From assembly GCA_938011325.1 (NCBI GenBank), contig CALLUD010000011.1, positions 1 to 64,000 of the forward strand: a DNA stretch of 64,000 nt, given 5' to 3'. The stretch is from an uncultured Spartobacteria bacterium (GTDB taxonomy: Bacteria; Verrucomicrobiota; Verrucomicrobiia; Chthoniobacterales; JAATET01). Made by a program: the position numbers and the translations under genes. How positions within the stretch are numbered: the first letter of the stretch is position 1; the number at the start of each line of letters is the position of its first letter. This document shows positions 8,174 through 16,799 of the stretch, piece by piece. The notes below the pieces were generated by a model. It did no database searches and was not told the origin of the DNA. It saw only the letters and a program-made list of their open reading frames with translations.

Positions 8174-8815
8174 ATGGCGATCTACGTCCTCGCAGGAGTC
8201 AACGGAGCGGGAAAGAGCAGCATCGGTGGTGCGACGTTTCGCACGCAGAATGCCGACTACTACAACCCCGACGAGGCCGCGCGAAAGATCCTCTCGATTC
8301 ATCGACATCTCGATCAAAAAACAGCGAACGCTCATGCATGGGAGATCGGTCGCGGGCTCCTTGAAAAAGCGATCGCTGAGAACCTCGACTTCGCGTTCGA
8401 GACGACGCTGGGCGGAACAACGATCACTTCCATGTTGGGATCAGCGGCTGCATTCGGCATCGACGTCTTCGTTTGGTATGTGGGACTGGCGACGGCGGAG
8501 TTGCATCTCGAACGCGTTCGTTCCAGAGCCAAAGCCGGTGGCCACGACATTCCCGAAGCCGATGTTCGGCGACGCTGGAACACCACTCGCGAGAACCTGA
8601 TCCGCCTTCTCCCGCATCTGGCGGGACTTCGGATGTTTGATAACTCTATCGAGGCGGATCCGCGCAAAGGCATCGCTCCCGCTCCCGCTTTGATTCTGGA
8701 GATGGAGGAGGGGCGGATCGTTGGACCGAAGTCCCTCGCGGCGACGCCTGTCTGGGCCAAACCGATCGTGGCCGCTGCGATCAAACTTCAGCCAGTGAAA
8801 CGACGATCGCGTTAA
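8174..8815 (+). CDS. Zeta-type toxin kinase
   Basis: P-loop kinase of the zeta/PezT class. Visible are Walker A GVNGAGKSS at residues 8-16, the NPDEAARK motif after the first strand, and FETTLGG, where zeta toxins bind substrate. Family toxins phosphorylate UDP-N-acetylglucosamine and so stop peptidoglycan synthesis; a different nucleotide-linked substrate is possible. 213 residues, ending in a basic tail. It directly follows a Phd/YefM antitoxin instead of the epsilon-type partner of the classical systems. The two genes form a compact module. Confidence 0.85.
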   Translation: MAIYVLAGVNGAGKSSIGGATFRTQNADYYNPDEAARKILSIHRHLDQKTANAHAWEIGRGLLEKAIAENLDFAFETTLGGTTITSMLGSAAAFGIDVFVWYVGLATAELHLERVRSRAKAGGHDIPEADVRRRWNTTRENLIRLLPHLAGLRMFDNSIEADPRKGIAPAPALILEMEEGRIVGPKSLAATPVWAKPIVAAAIKLQPVKRRSR

Positions 8816-9215
8816 TCCGACCTACAGATCGATGACTTTGGTCAGAATGTAAACGAGCGCTCCCCCCACCCCGCATCCCAGGAAAAATACCGCAAGCCTC
8901 GAAACCCGTCGCGGACGCCGCGTTGTGGTCGCTTCAAGATAGCTGATTCTTCTCATCCGCCAAAGGGGCAGGATCGAAGCGCCGGCTGGCGTGGACGTCA
9001 AGCAAACCCGCCACCCTGTGAACGGCGCTTCAACTCGACGCGCTCCAACCACAGCTCACCGCGAGGGAGTTCCAAGATTTTCGCTCAACCATATTCCTTG
9101 TTGAGGCTTCAACACTTCGGACGAGCGGTGGCGGCACTGACTGAGACTAGATCGCGGAATCCGAGCGCGTCGAAAAATGCTCGTTCCATCCGAGGACCGC
9201 AGGTTTACCGAAACA
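8816..9215. other. 400-base gap between the toxin and TolC genes
   Basis: No convincing long gene is visible. The only candidate is a 44-codon minus-strand frame, listed separately. Confidence 0.6.
8822..8956 (-). CDS. Possible 44-residue membrane peptide
   Basis: From the ATG at 8956 the frame encodes a basic N-terminal region (TTTRRPRRVSR) and one hydrophobic helix (LAVFFLGCGVGGALVYIL), then VIDL and stop. This is the usual layout of a single-pass small membrane protein. No family is recognised and there is no strong ribosome binding site. Confidence 0.35.
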   Translation of the reverse strand: MRRISYLEATTTRRPRRVSRLAVFFLGCGVGGALVYILTKVIDL

Positions 9216-10742
9216 TCAAAGCGTGCCGGAACTCCTCGCCAGATTCACCAAGCTCTCCGCAATGGCCGCGTCGGATTCCGCCACGAGGGCTGCGGCCTGC
9301 GCCAGTGCAGCACGGGCTGCGGCTGTTTCCTGAACGGGCACGAGTCCGCGTTTCAGTCCGGCAAGAGAAGCCTCATAAGCGGACCGGCTGGCGGCCTCGA
9401 GCGCACCCGCTGCTTCCCGGCTCGCCACTGCATTCTTGGCCCTCACGTAAGCCTTCCATACATCCGCAATGACCCGCTCGCGGAGAAGCTGCATCTCCTC
9501 TTTCGCGGCGGCGGTGGCGGCTTCGGCCACCCGGACCTTGTTCTGATCAGCGAACCCGGTGAACACCGGCCACTGCACCGTGAGAAATGCTCCGTAGTTC
9601 TGGAAGTTCTGCTGAACCTGGTCGAAGGCGGAGCGGTTGTTGGTTCCCGGGGAGAACTGGTTGTAGAGCGCGATGGCATCCAACGCCAGGGTGGGAAGCC
9701 GTTCGGTGCGAGCAGCGCGCAGGCGGGCTTCCGCGGCCTGCACCACCGCGACCTGTGCCAGCAAATCCGCACGATCCCGTAGTGCAGACCGGATGTGTTC
9801 ATCCAGCGGTTTGTGAAGGTTCGTCGTTAGTCTTGTGAAATCCGCCGGAGCAATCTGAAGCGGGGAACCCGGCGGAAGTCCGACCACGGTTGCGAGATCC
9901 ACGCGGGCGATCTCAACGGACGACGATGCCGTCACCAGGCCAAACTCCGCCTGCGCCGCGGCTTCCCGGGCCAGCAGGAGTTCTGGTTCGGTGAGGAATC
10001 CTTGATCATACCGGGCCTGCGCCGCCGAGAGCACTTCCCTGGCGGACCGGGCGGAGACCGCCGCCGCCTGCTGCTGCCGGAGCACGGCCTGATAGGCGAA
10101 ATAAAGTTCCGTCACGGAAAAGGTCAGCTTCTGATGCGCGTCATTGAAGCGCAGGTTGGCGGCAAGTTGATCGCTCACCGCCGCGCGATTGCGGTGATCT
10201 CTGCCCCCAAAATCAAACAGGAGCCACCGCAAGCCGGCTCCGCTCAGCAAGTTCGTGTAGGCATTGCCCATCCCCGCCTCGAGCACCATGCCCGTGCCCG
10301 TCGCTTGATTCACCAGCGATTCAGCAGCACCCGGAACCAGATTGGCCGATGCAAGCGCGCCGCCAATGTTGTCCCGTCCCGAGGTTTGAAAATCCATATA
10401 GCCGCCGCCATAGGACGCCAGCACCACCAGCATGGGATAGTAGTCGGCTGCGGCGATCCCCGCAGCCGCCGCAGCCGCACGGGCCTGCTGCCAGGCAATT
10501 CGAGTCGTGAGATTATTGCTCTGCGCCAGGGCGATCAGACGGGGAAGTGTCAGGACCTCTCCGGCCTGCGGGAGCTCCGTGACAGCATCGGCACCCAGTT
10601 TGTTTCCCATTTCCGCCAGCGGCCGGGCACGGGGATCGTCATAGGGTCGTGCCGCGGAGGGAGGACTCTGCCGGTAGGGAGCTGCCGCACTGCAACCGGC
10701 AAGAACCACTACGACGAATAACAGCGCGGGGCGATGAAGCAT
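9216..10742 (-). CDS. TolC/NodT-family outer-membrane efflux lipoprotein
   Basis: 508 residues. The N-terminus is a lipoprotein signal with lipobox LAGC. The body consists of long Ala-rich helices with the two-fold repeat typical of TolC-like channels (LIALAQSNNLTTRIAWQQAR near residue 70; NYRT-like helices with ELYFAYQAVLRQQQAAAVSA). It would form the outer-membrane duct of a tripartite pump. It is transcribed away from the ytcA-like/HlyD/FUSC genes across an 82-base divergent region. The arrangement suggests it is the outer-membrane partner of that pump, the counterpart of MdtP. Confidence 0.9.
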   Translation of the reverse strand: MLHRPALLFVVVVLAGCSAAAPYRQSPPSAARPYDDPRARPLAEMGNKLGADAVTELPQAGEVLTLPRLIALAQSNNLTTRIAWQQARAAAAAAGIAAADYYPMLVVLASYGGGYMDFQTSGRDNIGGALASANLVPGAAESLVNQATGTGMVLEAGMGNAYTNLLSGAGLRWLLFDFGGRDHRNRAAVSDQLAANLRFNDAHQKLTFSVTELYFAYQAVLRQQQAAAVSARSAREVLSAAQARYDQGFLTEPELLLAREAAAQAEFGLVTASSSVEIARVDLATVVGLPPGSPLQIAPADFTRLTTNLHKPLDEHIRSALRDRADLLAQVAVVQAAEARLRAARTERLPTLALDAIALYNQFSPGTNNRSAFDQVQQNFQNYGAFLTVQWPVFTGFADQNKVRVAEAATAAAKEEMQLLRERVIADVWKAYVRAKNAVASREAAGALEAASRSAYEASLAGLKRGLVPVQETAAARAALAQAAALVAESDAAIAESLVNLARSSGTL

Positions 10743-10824
10743 CCGGGATACTCAAGGAAACTCCCGTCGCGCGTTGCCAGAAAAAAGCGTGAAGAGCGAC
10801 AGGGCCGGGATTACCTCCTGTAAC
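10743..10824. promoter_or_regulatory. Divergent promoter region between tolC-like and ytcA-like genes
   Basis: This 82-base interval must hold the promoters for both arms of the efflux cluster. No operator repeat is evident by eye. Confidence 0.4.
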
Positions 10825-11067
10825 ATGCGTGCGCGCCTCAGCCTTGTATTCTGCCTGCTCAGCGGATGCTCGCCCACTCTGGAAATTGGAGGAGCGTATT
10901 TTCCCGACTGGTTGGTAAGCGCCATCGCCGGGCTCTTTGCGGTCGCCGGGCTTCGCGCCGCGCTCCTGTGGCTGGGGCTGGATGAGGCACTGGAACCGCG
11001 GGTTTTCGCCTACCCCGCCTGGGCCGTTTCCCTGACCCTGTTGATTTACCTCCTGCTGTTTTCCTGA
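10825..11067 (+). CDS. ytcA: YtcA-family small lipoprotein/membrane protein
   Basis: 80 residues from the ATG at 10825. A short lipoprotein signal with lipobox LLSGC is followed by two hydrophobic helices (VSAIAGLFAVAGLRAALLWL and AVSLTLLIYLLLF) joined by a loop containing FAYP. This is the YtcA pattern. In Escherichia coli ytcA lies next to mdtNOP; here it lies five bases before the HlyD-type adaptor. Its function is not established, and its position suggests an accessory role in the pump. Confidence 0.75.
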   Translation: MRARLSLVFCLLSGCSPTLEIGGAYFPDWLVSAIAGLFAVAGLRAALLWLGLDEALEPRVFAYPAWAVSLTLLIYLLLFS

Positions 11068-11072
11068 TCCCA

Positions 11073-12182
11073 ATGAAACCGGCCCCCAAGACGAAAGAAC
11101 AATACGCTCCGACTGGCCTGGAATCCGCCATGGACCTCGACCGGCCCTCGCCGCGCAAGCGCCTTCTCGGGCGCGTGATTGGCTGGGGTGGAATCGCACT
11201 GGCCATTGTCATGCTTGTTTTGGTCACTACGAAATCCCGGCGCGATCCGATTTCCAATGTGGCCACTCTGCAGGCCCCGCTGGTGGGCATCGCTTCACGG
11301 GTCGGCGGTCCGATCAAGGAATTGAAAGTGACTGACAATGCGACGGTGTCCGCCGGTCAGGAACTCTTCCTGATCGACCCCGAACCCTACGAGCTGGCGG
11401 TGGAAGCGGCCCGTGCAAATGTTCAGGCGCTGGAGGGGGACATCGCGAATGCACGGCATCAAATCGAGGCCCAAAAAAGCCAGGTGACCGCCAGCGAAGC
11501 GACCCTGCAGCAGGCCCGGACGCGACTGGCCGAGGCCACCGAGACGTATGAACGTTTGGCCCCGCTGCTGGAGAAACGGTATGCAACCCCGGAACAGGTC
11601 GACACCGCCCGTCGGGCGATGGAGAGCGCTGCGTCGGGCGTTATCGCCGCCGAGGCCGAAGTCGCGGCAGCCCGCTCGGCAGTCATCGAGATCGCACCGC
11701 TGGAAGCCCGCCTCACCGAGGCGCGCGCTCTGCTGGCGGAAGCCGAACTTGCCCTCCGCGATTGCACCGTCCGCGCGCCTTTCGACGGCATCGTGGTGGG
11801 AATGAACCTGGCCCGCGGATATTTCGTCAACCCCGGTGTCAAAGTCCTCATGATGGTCGACACCTCACAATGGCATGTGAACGCGGATTTTCCGGAGGGG
11901 GTCCTGCGAACCATCAAGCCCGGGCAGCCCGCTTCGGTCGAATTGATGACCGTCCCAGGTCGCCAGCTGTCCGGCGTGGTCGAAAGCATCGGTTACGCGG
12001 TGACTGATCTTCCGGAACTGCCCATTGCCCAGATTCCCTTCATCCGTCGGGAACTCGACTGGGTTCGCCTGACCCAACGATTTCCCGTTCGAGTTCGACT
12101 GAAGACCGACGGCGTATCTCCTGATGCTCTGCGGGTTGGCACCACCGCCACGGTGATTATTCACACTGCAAAAGACGAGTGA
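11073..12182 (+). CDS. HlyD/EmrA-type efflux adaptor (MdtN-like)
   Basis: 369 residues: one N-terminal membrane anchor (GWGGIALAIVMLVLV, about 37-51), a biotinyl-lipoyl half-motif (ASRVGGPIKELKVTDNATV), a long coiled-coil hairpin between about 110 and 225, and the second lipoyl half (DCTVRAPFDGIVVGMNLARG). This is the membrane-fusion protein that links an inner-membrane transporter to TolC. Its stop codon overlaps the next gene by four bases (ATG-A type coupling), indicating co-translation with the FUSC transporter. Confidence 0.9.
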   Translation: MKPAPKTKEQYAPTGLESAMDLDRPSPRKRLLGRVIGWGGIALAIVMLVLVTTKSRRDPISNVATLQAPLVGIASRVGGPIKELKVTDNATVSAGQELFLIDPEPYELAVEAARANVQALEGDIANARHQIEAQKSQVTASEATLQQARTRLAEATETYERLAPLLEKRYATPEQVDTARRAMESAASGVIAAEAEVAAARSAVIEIAPLEARLTEARALLAEAELALRDCTVRAPFDGIVVGMNLARGYFVNPGVKVLMMVDTSQWHVNADFPEGVLRTIKPGQPASVELMTVPGRQLSGVVESIGYAVTDLPELPIAQIPFIRRELDWVRLTQRFPVRVRLKTDGVSPDALRVGTTATVIIHTAKDE

Positions 12183-13693
12183 ACCTGCCCATGTTGTGCC
12201 GGCAGATCTGGCAGGATCTGCAGCCCACTCCCGGACGCGCCCGAGATGCGTGGAAGGTGACCACGGCGGCGCTCTGCGTCTGCCTTTTCATGCTCTCGAC
12301 TTCCATGCCGTTCGTCGACCTCGGCACGTATCTCGTATTCCTCCTCGCCCAGCGAGACTCGCTCCGCGTCCGCATGATGCTCTGGGGCAGCATCGCCGTC
12401 GCCGGCCTCGCCACGATTTTGGTGGTGGGGGTCATGAAGGTGGCCTGGGACATCGCCTGGCTGCGGTTGCTTCTTTGGACGCTGGTGTTCTTCGGCGGAT
12501 TTTTCTTCATGCGGGTGGTCATCGAACCCGACCTTTTCCTCGGCGCTCTCGTGATTGTCGCGCTCTGCACCTTCATCGCCGACCAGGTTCCCCTGCCCAA
12601 TCTCCTCCTCGACCAGGTCGGCTGGCTGTGGGCACTCCTGCCGGTGGTGGCCGGCACCGTCCTGCTCACCGACTGGCTGTTCGGGCGTTCCCCTCCGCAG
12701 CGCACCCTCCAAAAGCAGGTTTGGGGTCTGCTTGGCCGGGTGGAAAAAGCCATGCGCGAGCGGGCCGCCGGACGCACGCCGGTGCCGCTCGATTCCGAAG
12801 AAATTCATGACGCCATCGAACGCGCCTCACTGCTCGGAAAAGCGGGCATGCTTTCCAAAAACCAGGCCGGCCGATGCGTGGAAATCCTGAGGGGATTGCA
12901 GCACCTGGAAACCCGTGCCGAACAACTCGGCCCCACTGGCTGCCCTCCCGCTCAATGGGACGCCATAGCTGACACCCTGAGTGCTCTTTGCGCCTTTTTG
13001 CAAAGAGGCCCATCGGCTGGACAGGCCATCCCCTGGCCGCAGGCATCCGGGGATCCCGAACTGGGCGCGATCCTGAAAAATCTCCGCGAGGCAATGGACC
13101 GCATGTTAAGCGGAAGTGCCCCCGGACCGGATGGCGAACTGGATCCGATGCCGCTTCTTCTCCCTGACTGGACGACCAACCCCGCCTACCTGTCCTTCGC
13201 CTTCCGGGCCACCGCCGCCACGATGGGAACATACCTCTTCATGTCGCTCACCCATTGGAACGGCATTCACACCTGCATGATCACCTGCGTGGTCACCGCC
13301 CTCACTTCTTTGGACGGCCAAATCCGCAAACAGAACCTGCGCATGGGCGGGGCGGTGATCGGCGCGATCATCGGAGTCGGCGCCTTGTTGTTTGTTCTGC
13401 CCCGGTATGACTCCCTGCTGGGACTGGTCACCGTTCTCACCATCACCAGTTTCGCGGCAGCGTGGGTCGCCGTCGGGCCCCTGCGGATCTACTACGCAGG
13501 ATATCAAATGGCCCTCGCGGTCTATTATGTCTTGCTGGCGGACCATCATCTAAGCACCGAGCTCGACCCGATCCGGGACCGGCTGATCGGAATCTTCGTC
13601 GGCATCGTCGCGATGCGCGCCGCTTTCGTCTGGCTGGCTCCATCGTCAACTGCAGAGAAAGGCCGTTGTCTCCTGATGACCAACCGGCAGTGA
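12179..13693 (+). CDS. FUSC/aromatic-acid-exporter family transporter (MdtO-like), C-terminally shortened
   Basis: 504 residues with two membrane blocks (about residues 25-165 and 340-490) separated by a soluble helical segment, the FUSC layout. Characteristic stretches are LGTYLVFLLAQRDSLRVR and the second block around TCMITCVVTALTS. MdtO-type proteins are usually nearly 700 residues with a C-terminal cytoplasmic domain. Here the chain ends soon after the last helix with SSTAEKGRCLLMTNRQ, just where degraded foreign sequence begins. Truncation by a rearrangement is likely. The efflux role is inferred from the neighbours. Confidence 0.85.
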   Translation: MNLPMLCRQIWQDLQPTPGRARDAWKVTTAALCVCLFMLSTSMPFVDLGTYLVFLLAQRDSLRVRMMLWGSIAVAGLATILVVGVMKVAWDIAWLRLLLWTLVFFGGFFFMRVVIEPDLFLGALVIVALCTFIADQVPLPNLLLDQVGWLWALLPVVAGTVLLTDWLFGRSPPQRTLQKQVWGLLGRVEKAMRERAAGRTPVPLDSEEIHDAIERASLLGKAGMLSKNQAGRCVEILRGLQHLETRAEQLGPTGCPPAQWDAIADTLSALCAFLQRGPSAGQAIPWPQASGDPELGAILKNLREAMDRMLSGSAPGPDGELDPMPLLLPDWTTNPAYLSFAFRATAATMGTYLFMSLTHWNGIHTCMITCVVTALTSLDGQIRKQNLRMGGAVIGAIIGVGALLFVLPRYDSLLGLVTVLTITSFAAAWVAVGPLRIYYAGYQMALAVYYVLLADHHLSTELDPIRDRLIGIFVGIVAMRAAFVWLAPSSTAEKGRCLLMTNRQ

Positions 13694-13699
13694 ACAGTG

Positions 13700-13907
13700 C
13701 CAGCATTGTCCGCGCCCGAAGATCCCATATTTGCAACGAGATCCGGATAGCGCTCGGTGAAACCCTTTCCTCGGCGCAGTGTTTGTGGGCTTGGATGCGA
13801 TATCCGTCGAACTTGATCTCGTAAATCCAGTCATCGCCTTCAGGCAGCCGAGCAACCGCCGCGGCATCCATACGCGGAACGAATGGCTTCGCTGACGGCG
13901 TCCTCAT
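13700..13907 (-). pseudogene. Remnant of an ATP-dependent DNA ligase (LigD ligase domain)
   Basis: From 13907 the frame reads LPEGDDWIYEIKFDGYRI. This is the ligase active-site motif I (K-x-DGYR) with its usual flanks. After about 45 codons the frame is lost; the neighbouring frame gives GKGFTERYPDLVANM, which matches the region that follows motif I in LigD. Everything downstream is missing. This is a small broken piece of a non-homologous end-joining ligase lying against the 3' end of the FUSC gene. Confidence 0.75.
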
Positions 13908-13945
13908 CTGCCGAAAGTCGAATACTCATGTGCGATCGGTTGCGG

Positions 13946-14188
13946 TTAGTCCCCCTTGCCCATGGTGATTCCGAGCGTGAGGCTGGAGTTTTTCCGATTG
14001 CCGACGGACATGCTGCCGTCCATCGAGACGGTATGCTCTGTGGGCTGAAGAGCCGGAGACATCTTATCTCCGGCGATGGTTGCCGCTTGGATGATCGCGC
14101 CGTTTAGAGAAGCGATCGAGAGGTAAAAGGCTGCTGAGCAAAGGATCGCCGTAATACAAATTGCGAGAATATTGGCGTTGAGCTTCAT
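13946..14188 (-). CDS. Small hypothetical membrane or exported protein
   Basis: 80 residues from the ATG at 14188: an N-terminal hydrophobic helix (ILAICITAILCSAAFYLSIA) followed by a polar Gly/Ser/Thr-rich tail ending LTLGITMGKGD. No family recognised. It sits between the broken dehydrogenase and the ligase remnant, eight bases after the dehydrogenase stop, so it could be co-transcribed with it. Confidence 0.45.
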   Translation of the reverse strand: MKLNANILAICITAILCSAAFYLSIASLNGAIIQAATIAGDKMSPALQPTEHTVSMDGSMSVGNRKNSSLTLGITMGKGD

Positions 14189-14196
14189 GGCTGGGA

Positions 14197-14978
14197 TCAA
14201 GGAATGAAGACCGCGCGGACGCAGCCATCTTCCTTGTGTTTGAACATTTCGTAACCGCGAACGGCCTCCTCGAGCGGGAAGTGATGAGTCGCGAGATACG
14301 AGGGGTCGAGTTCGCCGCTGGCCGCATATTCCAGCAAACGAGGAAGGTATTTTTGTCCGTGTTGCTGAGCGGTGCGGATGGTCACCCCCTTGTTCATGAG
14401 GACACCGAGGGGAAACTCGGAGATCACCCCATAGACGCCCAGAACCGAGAGAGTGCCGCCCTTTCGGCAAGCTACAGCCGCTTGGCGCAAAGCCTGCCCG
14501 CGATCCGTCGCGATGCGTAGCAGTTGCTTCGTTCGGTCGAGGGCGTAGTCGAGTCCGCGTCCGTGTGCCTCCATGCCTACGGCATCGATGCAGGCATCCG
14601 GACCGCGGCCCCCGTGAGGTCGCGAAGGATGTCGAGCACGCCATCCCTCGTGTAATCGATTGGAATCGCTCCGGCTTTATCACGCGCGAGAGCGAGACGC
14701 TCCGGCAGACGGTCGATTGCGATGATCTGCTCGGCGCCGAGAAGACGGGCGCTGTGCATCGCCATCAGTCCGACCCCACCCGCTCCCCAAACGGCGACGG
14801 TGTCTCCGGGATGAATGTTGCAAAAGTCAGCGCCCATGAACCCGGTCGGGCCCGCATCGGAGAGAAACAGCACCTGATCGTCTTTCAGTCCCTCGGGCAC
14901 GTGAAAGCATCCCACGTCCGCATGGGGCACCCGGATGTATTGCGCATGCGATCCGGCGTATCCGCCGAATCTCGCCAC
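14197..14978 (-). pseudogene. Zinc-type alcohol/formaldehyde dehydrogenase, N-terminally deleted and frameshifted
   Basis: Two adjacent frames together encode the cofactor and C-terminal part of a medium-chain dehydrogenase. The first holds GFMGADFCNIHPGDTVAVWGAGGVGLMAM (residues split here across the Rossmann GxGxxG) and IIAIDRLPERL. After LTG the expected sequence RGPDACIDAVGMEAHG is in the other frame; restoring one G to the GGGG run at about 14607 joins them. The catalytic N-terminal third with the zinc ligands is absent: upstream DNA belongs to a different gene. Not functional as it stands. Confidence 0.85.
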
Positions 14979-15400
14979 TGCGCATAGAGTTCTTCAGGAC
15001 TGCCTCCAACGGTGATGCTGCTCCGCATGGCCAGCGGATCGCAGGCGCCTTTCCCGAGCGTTAAAGCGCAATAGAGGTCCGCGGCAGTGGCTCCGGCGAC
15101 GGCAGCCGTTGCCGCTACGGTTCCCGTTTGCCGACCTCCTGAGGCCATCAATACTCCCAGGCATGCCAGGTCCAACACATCTCCGCCCACGCGGAACCAG
15201 ATCGGTCCAGCTCCCGGACGACTTCGCGCAAGGATGACGAGACCGGCCGCTACCTCCCGCGATCCAAACGCGCAGATCCAGCCGGTGCGCCGCGTTCCAA
15301 GCATTCTTCCAATAGGGCTCGCCGCGAAAAGCTCCGCCGCACCAAGCGCGAGGCTGAACCAGCCAAGCCCGCGCGCCAATTTGTATGGTTCGATCATCAT
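14885..15400 (-). pseudogene. Cyclase/dehydrase (SRPBCC)-type membrane protein, truncated by fusion
   Basis: From the ATG at 15400 there is a membrane domain with four hydrophobic stretches (LGWFSLALGAAELFAAS, GSREVAAGLVILAR, GDVLDLACLGVLMAS, AATAAVAGATAADLY). The first strand of an SRPBCC domain follows (RSSITVGGSPEELYAQWRD). At that point the homology stops and the frame runs out of phase through the alcohol dehydrogenase remnant to a stop at 14885. The junction lies near 14980-14990, within tggcgagattcgg, which can be read in either gene. This looks like a deletion that fused two genes. Confidence 0.75.
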
Positions 15401-15566
15401 GCTCCGTTTCGCTTTTGCGATGGAAGCTTCGGGTCGGGCTCTTCCACGGCTCGTCCCTAGGGCTTGCGGACCTTCTCCAGATTGCCGAGCTGACGGCGGT
15501 TTCCCCGATGCGTTTCTCGTGGGAAACACGCACCGACGCTGAGGCGGTGACCGGCGATCTCGTGGC

Positions 15567-15947
15567 ATGAAAATGATCCCTCGCAGCGTTCACGGCCTCC
15601 TCGACTATATCGTGGGCGCTCTTCTCATTGCCGCCCCCTGGATGTTCGGCTTTGCCGACGATGGCCCTGCAACACTCGTTCCAGTGGTCCTCGGAGCAAG
15701 CGCTCTCTTTTACAGTCTTCTTACGACCTATGAATGGGGCGTCCTTCGCGTGATCCCATTCAAGGTTCACCTGACATTGGATGTGCTATCCGGTGCGTTC
15801 CTGGCGGCCTCGCCGTGGCTGTTCGGATTCGCCGACCGAGTCTATCTGCCGCATCTGATCGTTGGATTGTTTGAGATCGGGGCCGGCTTGATGACCCGGA
15901 ATACTCCAGCGTTCGTCGGGCACCGTCACGAAGTTCGCCATGCCTGA
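15567..15947 (+). CDS. SPW-repeat membrane protein
   Basis: 126 residues with two copies of the hydrophobic repeat that ends in APWMFGF and SPWLFGF, each preceded by a helix (LLDYIVGALLIA; LDVLSGAFLA). This is the SPW-repeat architecture of four membrane helices. Function unknown. Such proteins often occur among stress and envelope genes. Divergent from the truncated SRPBCC gene. Confidence 0.8.
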   Translation: MKMIPRSVHGLLDYIVGALLIAAPWMFGFADDGPATLVPVVLGASALFYSLLTTYEWGVLRVIPFKVHLTLDVLSGAFLAASPWLFGFADRVYLPHLIVGLFEIGAGLMTRNTPAFVGHRHEVRHA

Positions 15948-16209
15948 TGTTGGTCTTACTTCGGCCACCGCGCCACTGCCTCCCGACGCGAGACTCGTCA
16001 TCAAGTATTCCATCGAGGTCGAGGGACTCACCGTCTACCAGGAAAGCTATGATGTGGAGAAACTCGCCGCCGAACTCGAAGCGGATCGAGAACGGTTCCA
16101 GGAACTCTGGATGCGTCGGGTGGAGTGCGTCGTTGAGTCACGCCATCGTCCCGAATTTTCGGCGTCTGTGACCCGGTGCCTGGCGCGAGGACCGCAGGCC
16201 AGCGGCTAG
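15940..16209 (+). CDS. Hypothetical protein, acidic
   Basis: 89 residues from the ATG at 15940, which overlaps the end of the SPW-repeat gene by eight bases. The middle (VIKYSIEVEGLTVYQESYDVEKLAAELEADRERF is split here: VIKYSIEVEG and LTVYQESYDVEKLA) looks like a real globular segment. No family recognised. The last 20 residues are low in character and could be read-through of a shorter ancestor. Confidence 0.45.
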   Translation: MPDVGLTSATAPLPPDARLVIKYSIEVEGLTVYQESYDVEKLAAELEADRERFQELWMRRVECVVESRHRPEFSASVTRCLARGPQASG

Positions 16210-16212
16210 CTT

Positions 16213-16683
16213 ATGCAAGCGCACGTTCATATCTGCGGGCATCCAGTGCATCCGATGCTCATCGCATTCCCTCTCGGTCTTTTACCTGCCTCGATCGCTG
16301 CGGATCTCGCTCGAATTCTGACCGGCGGAGACATCTGGGGAATCTTCGCCTTCTGGCTCATTGTCGCCGGGATTGCTTCCGGCCTCGTGGCTGGCACGGT
16401 CGGCTTCGTCGACTGGATCCATCTGCCCGAAGGCACGAAGGCTCGGCGCGTGGGCGCCGCACATGCACTGGCGAACCTCTGCATGCTCATTCTCTTCGCG
16501 GTGAGCGCTGGATTACGTCTCGGAGATCCTGGAGATCCATCGGCCGTTGCGGTGGTTCTTTCGCTCGTGGGACTGTTACTCGGTTTCGTTGGAGGTTGGC
16601 TCGGCGGCGAGCTTGTCTTCCGGCTCCACGCCGGCGTTCACGAGTCCGATCCCCAGCGGATTGGGACGGACCTGTCACATTGA
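16213..16683 (+). CDS. DUF2231 membrane protein
   Basis: 156 residues. It starts HVHICGHPVHPMLIAFPLGL, the typical DUF2231 N-terminus with conserved His-Pro. Four transmembrane segments follow, with a GFVDWIHLPEGTKARR loop between helices two and three and GGWLGGELVF in the last. Function is unknown; a haem- or metal-linked role has been suggested from the conserved His, which is not testable here. It begins three bases after the preceding frame ends. Confidence 0.8.
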   Translation: MQAHVHICGHPVHPMLIAFPLGLLPASIAADLARILTGGDIWGIFAFWLIVAGIASGLVAGTVGFVDWIHLPEGTKARRVGAAHALANLCMLILFAVSAGLRLGDPGDPSAVAVVLSLVGLLLGFVGGWLGGELVFRLHAGVHESDPQRIGTDLSH

Positions 16684-16799
16684 CTCCGCTTTCCGGGCCT
16701 CGGCTGCGGCTCGAATGACTCCCCGGCCAGCGGCGCCCCTACGGAACGCCCAGACAAATCCCCGGCGGCTTGAGGAGTTCCGCTGACCGATTTCCTTTC

